Assembly: GCA_016463365.1 (NCBI GenBank)
Contig: JAEMRJ010000129.1
Coordinates: 1-5,954, forward strand
DNA length: 5,954 nucleotides
DNA from: Thermoleophilaceae bacterium
Lineage (GTDB): Bacteria > Actinomycetota > Thermoleophilia > Solirubrobacterales > JACPNS01
Direction: 5' to 3'
Part shown: in pieces, positions 1 through 5,078 of the stretch
Layout: each line of letters starts with the position of its first letter
How positions within the stretch are numbered: position 1 is the first letter of the stretch
Notes under the pieces: model-generated
What the model saw: the letters and a program-made list of their open reading frames with translations, nothing else
Databases searched by the model: none
What the model was told of the DNA's origin: nothing
Position numbers and translations under genes: made by a program

Positions 1-804
1 GACGTCGCCAAGATCGCCGAGGAGCGCAAGCCCAAGCTGATCGTCGCCGGCTGGAGCGCCTACCCGCGCCAGCTCGACTTTGCGGCCTTCCGCGAGATCG
101 CCGATTCTGTCGGCGCATTGTTGATGGTCGACATGGCGCACTTCGCCGGGCTCGTGGCCGCAGGCGAGCACCCCTCGCCGGTGCCGCATGCAGACGTCGT
201 CACCACCACGATCCACAAGACGATCGGCGGCGGTCGCAGCGGAATGATCCTCGCCAAAGAAGAGCACGGCAAGGCGATCAACTCGGCAGTCTTCCCCGGT
301 CAGCAGGGCGGACCGCTGATGCACATCATTGCCGGCAAGGCCGTGGCCTTCAAGATCGCCGCCAGCGACGCGTTCAAGGAACGCCAGCAGCGCACCCGCC
401 GCGGCGCCGCGATCCTCGCCGAGAAGATGCTCGGCAAGGGCGTCAACGTCCTGACCGGCGGCACCGACGTACACCTGGTGCTCGCCGACCTGCAGGGCAG
501 CACGCTCAACGGCCAGGAGGCCGAGGACCGCCTGCACGAGATCGACATCACGGTCAACCGCAACTCGATCCCGTTTGACCCGCTTCCGCCGGCCGTCAGC
601 AGCGGCCTGCGCATCGGCACGCCGGCCCTGGCCACGCGTGGCTTCCAGGACGACGACTTCGCCGAGGTCGGCGATGTGATCGCCACGGCGCTCGCCGCCG
701 AGCAGTGGAACGACGCGCTTCGCGGCGAACTGCGCGGCCGCGTGACGGCGCTTGCGGACAAGTATCCGCTGTATGAGTACATCGGGTCGCCCACGACGGT
801 CTAG
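1..804 (+). CDS. glyA: Serine hydroxymethyltransferase, 5'-truncated by the window edge
   Basis: This is the C-terminal 267 residues of a cytosolic PLP enzyme that interconverts serine and glycine while charging tetrahydrofolate with a one-carbon unit. The family is normally about 410-430 residues, so roughly the first third lies left of the window; the frame is open from base 1 and ends at TAG 802-804. Visible family motifs, in fragment numbering: GWSAYPR (17-23), [13 protein letters not shown] (43-55) with the PLP-contacting Asp44 and His47, the PLP Schiff-base lysine Lys73 in [22 protein letters not shown] soon after, and GLRIGTPA near the C-terminus, whose Arg binds the substrate carboxylate. 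The active-site loop after the lysine reads IGGGRSG where many bacterial enzymes have LRGPRGG or LAGPRGG, and the residue before His-Lys is Ile, not Thr. The family assignment is certain; the variant loop is probably a lineage trait. Confidence 0.97.
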   Translation, partial: DVAKIAEERKPKLIVAGWSAYPRQLDFAAFREIADSVGALLMVDMAHFAGLVAAGEHPSPVPHADVVTTTIHKTIGGGRSGMILAKEEHGKAINSAVFPGQQGGPLMHIIAGKAVAFKIAASDAFKERQQRTRRGAAILAEKMLGKGVNVLTGGTDVHLVLADLQGSTLNGQEAEDRLHEIDITVNRNSIPFDPLPPAVSSGLRIGTPALATRGFQDDDFAEVGDVIATALAAEQWNDALRGELRGRVTALADKYPLYEYIGSPTTV

Positions 805-815
805 TCCCGCCCGAC

Positions 816-840
816 CGCTGCGCCACAATCAAGCGCAGCG
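816..840 (+). promoter_or_regulatory. 8-bp GC-rich hairpin between glyA and the wecA-like gene
   Basis: CGCTGCGC at 816-823 is the perfect reverse complement of GCGCAGCG at 833-840, with a 9-base loop (CACAATCAA). The structure lies 12 bases after the glyA stop and ends 3 bases before the GTG start of the next gene. No T-run follows it, so it is not a standard intrinsic terminator. It could act as a 3'-end stabiliser of glyA mRNA, a weak terminator, or a structure limiting ribosome access to the next gene. The pairing is directly visible; the function is inference. Confidence 0.5.
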
Positions 841-843
841 CCC

Positions 844-2001
844 GTGTCCCTCGAACTGCAAGCACTCTCAGCCTTCGCCATCGCGACGATCGTCACCTTC
901 GCGGTGACGCCGCTCGCCGCGAAGCTCGCCTTCCGCGTCGGCGCGGTCGCGCACGTCAGCGAACGTTCGCTGCACGATCACGACATGCCGAGTCTTGGAG
1001 GGCTGGCGATTCTGTCGGGCCTGCTCGTCTCGTCGCTGATCTTCTTGCCCGAGAGCGCCGAGACCAAGGGGATCATCGCCGGCGCGCTCGTGATCGCAGC
1101 GGTCGGCACGCTCGACGACATCTTCGATCTTCCGCCGTGGCTGAAGTTGATCGGTCAGTTCTGCGGAGCGGCGATTCCGGTGTTCTCCGGCGTCGTCGTC
1201 ACAAACTTCACGCTTCCGTTCATCGACCCTGTCGACCTTGGCGTCTGGGCTGAGCCGTTGACGATGCTCGGAATCGTCTTCATCATCAACATCGTCAACT
1301 TGACCGACGGGGCCGACGGCCTGGCCGCCGGGGTCTGCTTCATCGGAGCTGCGACCTTCGCGATCATCACGCTCTCACTCAACCGCGACGCCGCCGGCAT
1401 CCTCGCGGCTGCGACCGCCGGGGCCTCGCTCGGCTTCCTCTTTCACAATTTCTATCCGGCGACGATCTTCATGGGCGATGCGGGCTCAAACCTGCTCGGC
1501 TACCTGCTTGCCTGCATCGCGATCCAAGGTGTCCTGAAGACTGCCGCTGCCGTGGCCCTTTTCTTCCCGCTGGTGATCCTCGCGGTGCCGATCCTTGACA
1601 CCGGGTTTGTAGTCGCGAAGCGCCTGAAGTACGGCAAGCCGATCTACACGGCCGATCGATGGCATTTTCATCATCGCTTCGTGAACATCGGGTTCTCGCA
1701 GCGGCGGACCGTTCTGTATCTGTACGCATGGACCCTCTGCCTGGCCGGGATGGCGCTGGCGCTGCGCTTCATCCCCTACACAGATGGTCACGGCAACCTT
1801 GACACCGGTTGGTCGCTGGTCCTTGCCGGAATCGGCGTGCTGGTGCTGATCGCGAGCTTCTACCTGGTGGTCGTGCTCGAGATCCTCAAGTTGCGCCGCT
1901 TCTCCGGTCGCAGACGAAAGAAGTCCACGCCGCAGGAAGTGGATGCGGCGGTTGCCGAACAGCTTGCCACCGGCGACTTCCCGGCGATCGAACGCGACTA
2001 G
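844..2001 (+). CDS. wecA: WecA/TagO-type polyprenyl-phosphate sugar-1-phosphate transferase
   Basis: This 385-residue multi-spanning membrane enzyme belongs to the MraY/WecA (glycosyltransferase 4) family. The family transfers a sugar-1-phosphate, usually GlcNAc-1-P from UDP-GlcNAc, to undecaprenyl or decaprenyl phosphate on the inner face of the membrane, starting a lipid-linked glycan. Visible motifs: PSLGGLAI (49-56), the LDD metal/substrate motif with Asp91-Asp92, NIVNLTDGADGLA (149-161) with Asp155 and Asp158, FMGDAGS (209-215), and the cytosolic HFHHRF loop (274-279) typical of WecA-type rather than MraY enzymes. About ten hydrophobic segments are present, and the C-terminal tail (about 350-385) is basic then acidic. 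GTG at 844 is the first start after the glyA stop in this frame and gives a normal N-terminus, although no Shine-Dalgarno is visible. The neighbouring atp operon matches actinobacterial gene order (rfe-atpI-atpB). The exact sugar and end product (cell-wall linker, teichoic-type polymer or other) cannot be read from the sequence. Confidence 0.92.
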   Translation: MSLELQALSAFAIATIVTFAVTPLAAKLAFRVGAVAHVSERSLHDHDMPSLGGLAILSGLLVSSLIFLPESAETKGIIAGALVIAAVGTLDDIFDLPPWLKLIGQFCGAAIPVFSGVVVTNFTLPFIDPVDLGVWAEPLTMLGIVFIINIVNLTDGADGLAAGVCFIGAATFAIITLSLNRDAAGILAAATAGASLGFLFHNFYPATIFMGDAGSNLLGYLLACIAIQGVLKTAAAVALFFPLVILAVPILDTGFVVAKRLKYGKPIYTADRWHFHHRFVNIGFSQRRTVLYLYAWTLCLAGMALALRFIPYTDGHGNLDTGWSLVLAGIGVLVLIASFYLVVVLEILKLRRFSGRRRKKSTPQEVDAAVAEQLATGDFPAIERD

Positions 2002-2008
2002 CTAGTCG
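1995..2008. other. Perfect 14-bp palindrome containing both convergent stop codons
   Basis: CGACTAGCTAGTCG reads the same on both strands. Its left half contains the TAG stop (1999-2001) of the WecA-like gene. Its right half contains the CTA complement (2002-2004) of the stop of the gene on the other strand. Both proteins therefore end in Asp followed by TAG with no base between the genes. As RNA it could form only a short stem (5 bp with a 4-base loop) and no T-run follows on either side, so it is at best a weak bidirectional terminator. Confidence 0.75.
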
Positions 2009-2427
2009 ATGACGTAGGTCTTGCGCTCTGGCTTCTCGATGAAGTCGAGCATGATGCCGCCGACCAGCATGTTCGCGATCCAGAGAATGAATGCAGCGCC
2101 GATCGTCTTCCAGAAGCCGAAGAGATCAAACGGCGGGACGAGCAAACTGGTCACCCAGAGCATCAGTGCGTTGATCAGCCAGATGAACAAGCCGAGCGTG
2201 ACGACGATGAACGGCAGCGACAACAGGTAGAAGACCGGGCGGATGAAGAGGTTTGCAGCCGCCAGCACCAGGGCGGCGATCACAAGGTTGAAGTAGCTGT
2301 CGCCGTAGGTCACCAGGTCGAGCAGCGATGCGACCCAGAGCCCGAGCAGGCACACGACGCCCGTCGCGAGGATCCGGACGAGGCTCCCGGGGTTCTTGCG
2401 CGTCTCATAAGTGACTGCCGTGGCCAT
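2002..2427 (-). CDS. YvlD-type small membrane protein (phage holin 4 superfamily)
   Basis: This is a 141-residue, very hydrophobic protein with about four membrane segments (roughly 18-37, 46-66, 68-97, 104-126). The pattern NLFIRP (59-64), then LPFIVVTLGLF (71-81), INALML (85-90) and LVPPF (96-100) matches the YvlD / Phage_holin_4_2 superfamily, a widespread group of chromosomal inner-membrane proteins. The holin name is historical and most members are not known to lyse cells; the function is unknown. I chose ATG at 2427 because the protein begins naturally there. An upstream in-frame TTG at 2457 would add ten residues including two Cys and cannot be excluded; neither start has a strong Shine-Dalgarno. 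The gene lies opposite to its neighbours, abuts the WecA-like gene tail to tail, and separates that gene from the atp operon. The C-terminus is charged (EKPERKTYVID). Confidence 0.82.
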   Translation of the reverse strand: MATAVTYETRKNPGSLVRILATGVVCLLGLWVASLLDLVTYGDSYFNLVIAALVLAAANLFIRPVFYLLSLPFIVVTLGLFIWLINALMLWVTSLLVPPFDLFGFWKTIGAAFILWIANMLVGGIMLDFIEKPERKTYVID

Positions 2428-2477
2428 GCCGCACAGGCTACATGTCGTCGTAGGCAAACACCCCGAAAAAGCGCGTT

Positions 2478-2501
2478 ACAAAGCGCACTAGAACACTTTG
2501 T
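2478..2501. promoter_or_regulatory. Inverted repeat, possible operator
   Basis: ACAAAG (2478-2483) and CTTTGT (2496-2501) are perfect reverse complements with a 12-base spacer. A second overlapping pair, CGCAC (2484-2488) and GTGCG (2500-2504), is interlocked with it. The repeat is in the AT-richer part of the divergent region, about 51-74 bases upstream of the YvlD-like start and just upstream of a possible rightward promoter. That position would suit a protein-binding site acting on either unit. No regulator can be named, and 6-bp arms can arise by chance. Confidence 0.3.
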
Positions 2502-2516
2502 GCGATGTTGTATCTT
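2488..2516 (+). promoter_or_regulatory. Candidate rightward promoter for the atp operon
   Basis: TATCTT at 2511-2516 fits the TANNNT -10 pattern of housekeeping sigma factors and is one of few such hexamers in the region. The -35 position at 16-18 bases spacing (around CTAGAAC, 2488-2494) matches the consensus poorly, as is common in actinobacteria. Transcription from here would give a leader of roughly 270 bases before atpI. This is a weak call made from the -10 and position only. Confidence 0.22.
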
Positions 2517-2663
2517 TCTCACCAGAGCTTGATTGGCATGTGATCTCACCGTCCTGCCGCGGCCGTTGCCCAGACGGCGAAAAGCGAGCTCAGAACATCC
2601 CCATGAACTTCTCTTCCCACAACGATGGATCTTCTGCGCGCAATTATGCAGACTGCTTCGCGC

Positions 2664-2730
2664 TCGCTCAGCGTCGCAACCGTGCAGATCGCGCGGAGCG
2701 CCCACGTTGTGGCGAGGCCCGTCTGAGCGA
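2664..2730 (+). promoter_or_regulatory. Extended hairpin in the atp leader
   Basis: Bases 2664-2671 (TCGCTCAG) pair perfectly with 2723-2730 (CTGAGCGA). Directly inside, 2672-2680 pair with 2706-2714 over nine consecutive positions, two of them G-U. An asymmetric 8-base bulge (2715-2722) lies on the right arm. Above this, GTG 2682-2684 can pair with CAC 2703-2705, and GCGC 2691-2694 with GCGC 2698-2701 forms the tip. This gives about 24 pairs over 67 bases. The presence of G-U pairs favours an RNA element transcribed rightward, but high GC makes chance folding easier. It matches no riboswitch or leader family that I recognise. Confidence 0.4.
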
Positions 2731-2750
2731 AAGGCGCGGCGACAACTCGG

Positions 2751-2780
2751 CGCGCGGTCGCGACGGGCACGGCCCGCGCG
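2751..2780 (+). promoter_or_regulatory. Hairpin next to the atpI ribosome binding site
   Basis: CGCGCGG (2751-2757) is the exact reverse complement of CCGCGCG (2774-2780). With a one-base bulge at 2773, three further pairs can form inside (2758-2760 with 2770-2772). The stem ends ten bases before the ATG at 2791, and its last G is the first base of the only Shine-Dalgarno-like sequence (GGAA, 2780-2783). It may tune translation of atpI. No T-run follows, so it is not an intrinsic terminator. Confidence 0.4.
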
Positions 2781-2790
2781 GAAACGACAC

Positions 2791-3222
2791 ATGTCCTCCG
2801 CAGTCGTAGCCGAAGGTCACCATTCCGGCCCGGGCTCAGCCGGACCGAACGCCATGCGCACTCTGCTCAAGTTCCCCGACTTCATCGCCCTCGGCATCGC
2901 GCTTCCGATTTTCATCATGGCCGACCTTCCGATCGTCGGCTGGGTCGTCGCCGCAGTCACCTGGTTCGGCAGCTCGGCGCTGATCATCTTCATGCAGATG
3001 CGTGCGGCCCAGGCGACTGAGCCGCGCCACCAGGTCGGACTGGTCGTCGGCGGCTCGCTGGCTCGCGCCTGGATCGCCGCAGCCGGAATCCTCGCCGCCT
3101 ACCTGATCGGCGGAGACGAAGCCGGCCTGGCCTGCGCGCTCCTGATGATCGGCCTCTTCACGATCTATTTCTTCAACAAGATGATCACCCATCTGATCTC
3201 GACTCCAGCCCCGAAGGCCTGA
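2791..3222 (+). CDS. atpI: AtpI-like membrane protein at the head of the ATP synthase operon
   Basis: This is a 143-residue protein with a polar, Gly/Ser-rich N-terminus (1-28) followed by about four hydrophobic segments (roughly 30-46, 48-68, 82-107, 110-130). Size, topology, the FTIYFFNKMITHL end of the last segment and position directly before atpB fit subunit I. AtpI is not part of the working enzyme; in other bacteria it assists c-ring assembly or cation supply. The family is poorly conserved, so the call rests largely on context. ATG 2791 has GGAA seven bases upstream. A second in-frame ATG at 2854 (122 residues, starting just before the first membrane segment) is the main alternative. 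The frame stays open upstream to about 2533, but that extension is Arg-rich and implausible. The atpB Shine-Dalgarno begins on the last base of the TGA stop, indicating one transcript. Confidence 0.75.
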   Translation: MSSAVVAEGHHSGPGSAGPNAMRTLLKFPDFIALGIALPIFIMADLPIVGWVVAAVTWFGSSALIIFMQMRAAQATEPRHQVGLVVGGSLARAWIAAAGILAAYLIGGDEAGLACALLMIGLFTIYFFNKMITHLISTPAPKA

Positions 3223-3236
3223 AGGAGCCCCAGTTG
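3222..3236 (+). promoter_or_regulatory. Strong Shine-Dalgarno that fixes a TTG start for atpB
   Basis: AAGGAG at 3222-3227 begins on the last base of the atpI stop codon and is followed by six bases and TTG at 3234. This near-ideal spacing supports TTG as the real start. The next in-frame ATG codons (3279, 3294) lie inside the signal-like segment and have no comparable site. Confidence 0.8.
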
Positions 3237-4148
3237 ACCCGTATTCGCCGTCAGTTCTCCGCAATCGCATTCGCTCTGATGACAGCAGTCATCATGCCCG
3301 CCGCAGCGTTCGCGTCAGAGAACGAAGATTTCAAGCCGCAGAACGAGTTCAAGCTCGACCCGTGGGTCGAGCTTGAGGTCTTCGGCATCGACATGTCGAT
3401 CAACAAGGCCGTCTTCATGGTCTGGCTTGCCTGCGGACTGACGCTCTTCACCATCTGGTTCGTCTCGCGCAAGATGTCCGACCCCACTTCACGCGACAAG
3501 CCCGGCAGGATCCAGGCCGCAGTCGAAATCTTCTACGACGTCGCCGCAAACACAGTCACCAAGCGCAACATCCACGACGAGAAGGTCGCCAAGCGTTGGT
3601 TCCCGTTCCTCGCAACGATGTTCCTCTTCATCTGGTTCTGCAACGCCGTCGGATTCATCCCGCTGCCGCTCAACACCGAGCACACGGTCGAGGTGTTCGG
3701 CGTGAACATGCCGACCTTCGCGCTCTACGCGGCAACAGCAAACGTCGCGATCCCGCTGACGCTGGCTCTGATGGTCTGGATCGGCGTCCAGGTCGAGGGC
3801 GTGAACGCCAAGGGTCCGATCGGCTACGTCAAGGGCTGGGTCCCCGCCGGCACACCGAAGGTCATCCTTCCCATCATCTTCCCGGTCGAGGCGCTGTCGA
3901 AGTTCCTGCAGCTCGTCTCGCTGACTGCCCGACTCTTCGCCAACATGCTCGCGGGACACATGATCATCCTGATCATGGGCGGAGGAATGGTCGTGCTGCT
4001 CGGGATTCCCTACATCTTCCCGCTGACCGTCCCGCTCGCCATCTTCATCTACTTCCTGGACGTGATGCTCGTCACCACGCTTCAGGCGTTCATTTTCGCA
4101 ACTCTCTCAGCCATCTACATCGGGGACGCAGTCTCCGACAGCCACTAA
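3234..4148 (+). CDS. atpB: ATP synthase Fo subunit a
   Basis: Subunit a is the stator channel protein of Fo that carries protons to and from the rotating c-ring in the cytoplasmic membrane. At 304 residues it is longer than the usual 240-280. It opens with a signal-peptide-like stretch: basic MTRIRR, a hydrophobic core to about residue 22, then AAAFAS with a plausible cleavage after residue 27, and an acidic linker before the first standard membrane helix near 56-77. Later helices lie near 123-145, 162-187, 210-250 and 252-300. The essential channel arginine is Arg233 in LTARLFANMLAGH, and the C-terminal LQAFIFATLSAIYIGDA carries the conserved Gln284. His242 sits where E. coli has Glu219, as in many other a subunits. 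The nearest acid to the partner position in the last helix is Asp276, eight residues before Gln284, where E. coli His245 is seven before its Gln. The start is TTG with AAGGAG six bases upstream. Confidence 0.97.
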   Translation: MTRIRRQFSAIAFALMTAVIMPAAAFASENEDFKPQNEFKLDPWVELEVFGIDMSINKAVFMVWLACGLTLFTIWFVSRKMSDPTSRDKPGRIQAAVEIFYDVAANTVTKRNIHDEKVAKRWFPFLATMFLFIWFCNAVGFIPLPLNTEHTVEVFGVNMPTFALYAATANVAIPLTLALMVWIGVQVEGVNAKGPIGYVKGWVPAGTPKVILPIIFPVEALSKFLQLVSLTARLFANMLAGHMIILIMGGGMVVLLGIPYIFPLTVPLAIFIYFLDVMLVTTLQAFIFATLSAIYIGDAVSDSH

Positions 4149-4165
4149 CAGGAGTCATTCCAACA

Positions 4166-4432
4166 ATGAGCAACATCGCACCTATCATCGCCGCCGGCAC
4201 CGAAAGCGTCGACGCTGCGAAGGCACTCGCACTCGGTCTGGGCACCGGCCTCGGAGCCATCGGCCCGGGCGTCGGCGTCGGCTACATCTTCGGTAAGACG
4301 ATTGAGTCGATCACGCGTCAGCCCGAGATGAAGGACGAAATCATGGGAACCATGTGGATTGGTTTCGCTCTGACCGAGGCCATCGTGTTCTACGCACTGG
4401 TCATGTCATTCGTCGCCTTCTTCATCGCCTAG
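4166..4432 (+). CDS. atpE: ATP synthase Fo subunit c
   Basis: This is an 88-residue double-hairpin proteolipid that forms the rotating c-ring. Helix 1 (about 17-46) contains the glycine-rich packing motif GLGTGLGAIGPGVGVG (24-39). The cytoplasmic loop has the conserved Arg51-Gln52-Pro53 that contacts the central stalk. Helix 2 (about 56-87) carries the proton-binding Glu71 in FALTEAIVFYALV. The residues after Glu71 are Ala-Ile, not Ser-Thr, and the helix-1 position that is Gln in sodium enzymes is Val here, so proton coupling is expected. The polar N-terminal 16 residues are slightly longer than in many c subunits. ATG 4166 has AGGAG (4150-4154) eleven bases upstream, a somewhat long spacing. 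The gap from atpB is 17 bases. Confidence 0.97.
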   Translation: MSNIAPIIAAGTESVDAAKALALGLGTGLGAIGPGVGVGYIFGKTIESITRQPEMKDEIMGTMWIGFALTEAIVFYALVMSFVAFFIA

Positions 4433-4460
4433 GGAGAACCCCGGAAACGAAGGTCACACC

Positions 4461-5060
4461 GTGATTCACGCAATTGCCACAACCGTAATTCCGTTCGCCG
4501 CAGAGACTGCCGGTGCAGAGGAAGAGAGCGGCACGTTCCTCGTCAGCCCAGGTATCGGTCTGATGATCTGGGTGCTGCTCACCTTCGGCATCACGTTCCT
4601 GATTCTGCGCAGCGCCAAGGGCTTCGGCTTCGGCCGGATCACTGAAGCGCTCGAGCGTCGTCAGAACATGATCTCCGAGTCGATCTCATACGCCGAGACG
4701 ACGCGAAAGGAAGCCGACGACCTGCTCGCCGACTACCGCCAGCGTCTGACCGAGGCACGCGCCCAGGCCGACGAAATCGTCGCCCGTGCTCGTACCGCCG
4801 CCGACCAGCGCGAGGCTGACGCGCAGGCCAAGGCTGCCGTTGAGCGCGAAGAGCTGCTCAAGCAGACGCGCAACGAGATCCAGCTCGAGACCCAGAAGGC
4901 GCTGCAGGACCTGCGTCGCGAAGTCGCGAGCATGACGGTCCAGGCAACGGAGAAGGTCACGCGCAAGACACTGACCGGCGACGACCAGCAGCGTCTGGTC
5001 GAAGAAGCGCTCAGCGAGGTCGATTTCTCGGCCCTGAGCGGGAACGCGTCGCAGAACTAA
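4461..5060 (+). CDS. atpF: ATP synthase Fo subunit b
   Basis: Subunit b is the peripheral-stalk protein, anchored in the membrane by one N-terminal helix and joining Fo to the F1 head through a long coiled coil. The protein has 199 residues, longer than the usual 155-180 mainly because of about 28 residues before the membrane helix, including an acidic GAEEESG patch. The helix spans about 30-50 (GIGLMIWVLLTFGITFLIL). Residues 60-170 are highly charged and Ala/Glu/Gln/Arg-rich, the expected right-handed coiled coil. GTG 4461 has GAAGG (4449-4453) seven bases upstream. Only one b gene is present and it is not fused to delta, unlike in mycobacteria. The 28-base gap after atpE shows no terminator. 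Confidence 0.95.
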   Translation: MIHAIATTVIPFAAETAGAEEESGTFLVSPGIGLMIWVLLTFGITFLILRSAKGFGFGRITEALERRQNMISESISYAETTRKEADDLLADYRQRLTEARAQADEIVARARTAADQREADAQAKAAVEREELLKQTRNEIQLETQKALQDLRREVASMTVQATEKVTRKTLTGDDQQRLVEEALSEVDFSALSGNASQN

Positions 5061-5078
5061 GGGGTTACGGAGCGCACG

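Larger units (their letters stand above)
2428..2790. other. Divergent intergenic region and probable atp operon leader
   Basis: These 363 bases contain no convincing gene. Open frames on both strands encode Arg/Ser/Pro-rich, low-complexity proteins with no family pattern. The region separates two divergent units, so it should hold the promoter of the YvlD-like gene (reading left) and that of the atp operon (reading right). The first part (about 2458-2530) is richer in A and T than its surroundings, as promoters often are. The later part (2550-2790) is very GC-rich with several inverted repeats and could be a structured 5' leader. I see no tRNA, known riboswitch, insertion sequence or CRISPR repeat. 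Confidence 0.7.

Noticed and set aside
2002..2427. Possible prophage remnant, because the protein belongs to a holin-named superfamily.
   Set aside because: YvlD-type proteins are widespread chromosomal membrane proteins. No endolysin, integrase or other phage gene is nearby, and base use resembles the neighbours.
2466..2486. Minus-strand GCGC-loop-GCGC followed by TTTTT, resembling an intrinsic terminator ahead of the YvlD-like gene.
   Set aside because: The stem is only 4 bp, and the position upstream of a start codon makes termination there unlikely. At most it is a weak attenuator.
2562..2578. GCCGT/ACGGC 5-bp hairpin in the leader.
   Set aside because: It is too short to distinguish from chance in GC-rich DNA. 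It may be part of the leader fold but is not worth a separate call.
2533..2790. In-frame open extension upstream of atpI that would add 86 residues.
   Set aside because: The predicted peptide is Arg/Ser/Pro-rich, resembles no AtpI, has no clear ribosome site, and the region shows RNA-type inverted repeats. Open frames are expected by chance at this GC content.
2310..2792. Minus-strand open frame of 160 codons across the divergent region.
   Set aside because: It overlaps the start of the YvlD-like gene in another frame and is Arg/Ser/Cys-rich without a family pattern, so it looks like a shadow frame.
2498..2809. Separate plus-strand open frame of 103 codons in the leader.
   Set aside because: Low-complexity composition, no recognisable family, and it overlaps the atpI start in another frame.
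3596..4165. Plus-strand open frame in the atpB region that runs in frame into atpE, suggesting a longer atpE.
   Set aside because: The upstream part overlaps atpB in another frame and is Arg/His-rich. ATG 4166 with its ribosome site gives a normal 88-residue c subunit.
4146..4166. Sodium-dependent ATP synthase considered for this operon.
   Set aside because: The c subunit lacks the Gln and Ser-Thr sodium ligands around Glu71, so proton coupling is the better reading.
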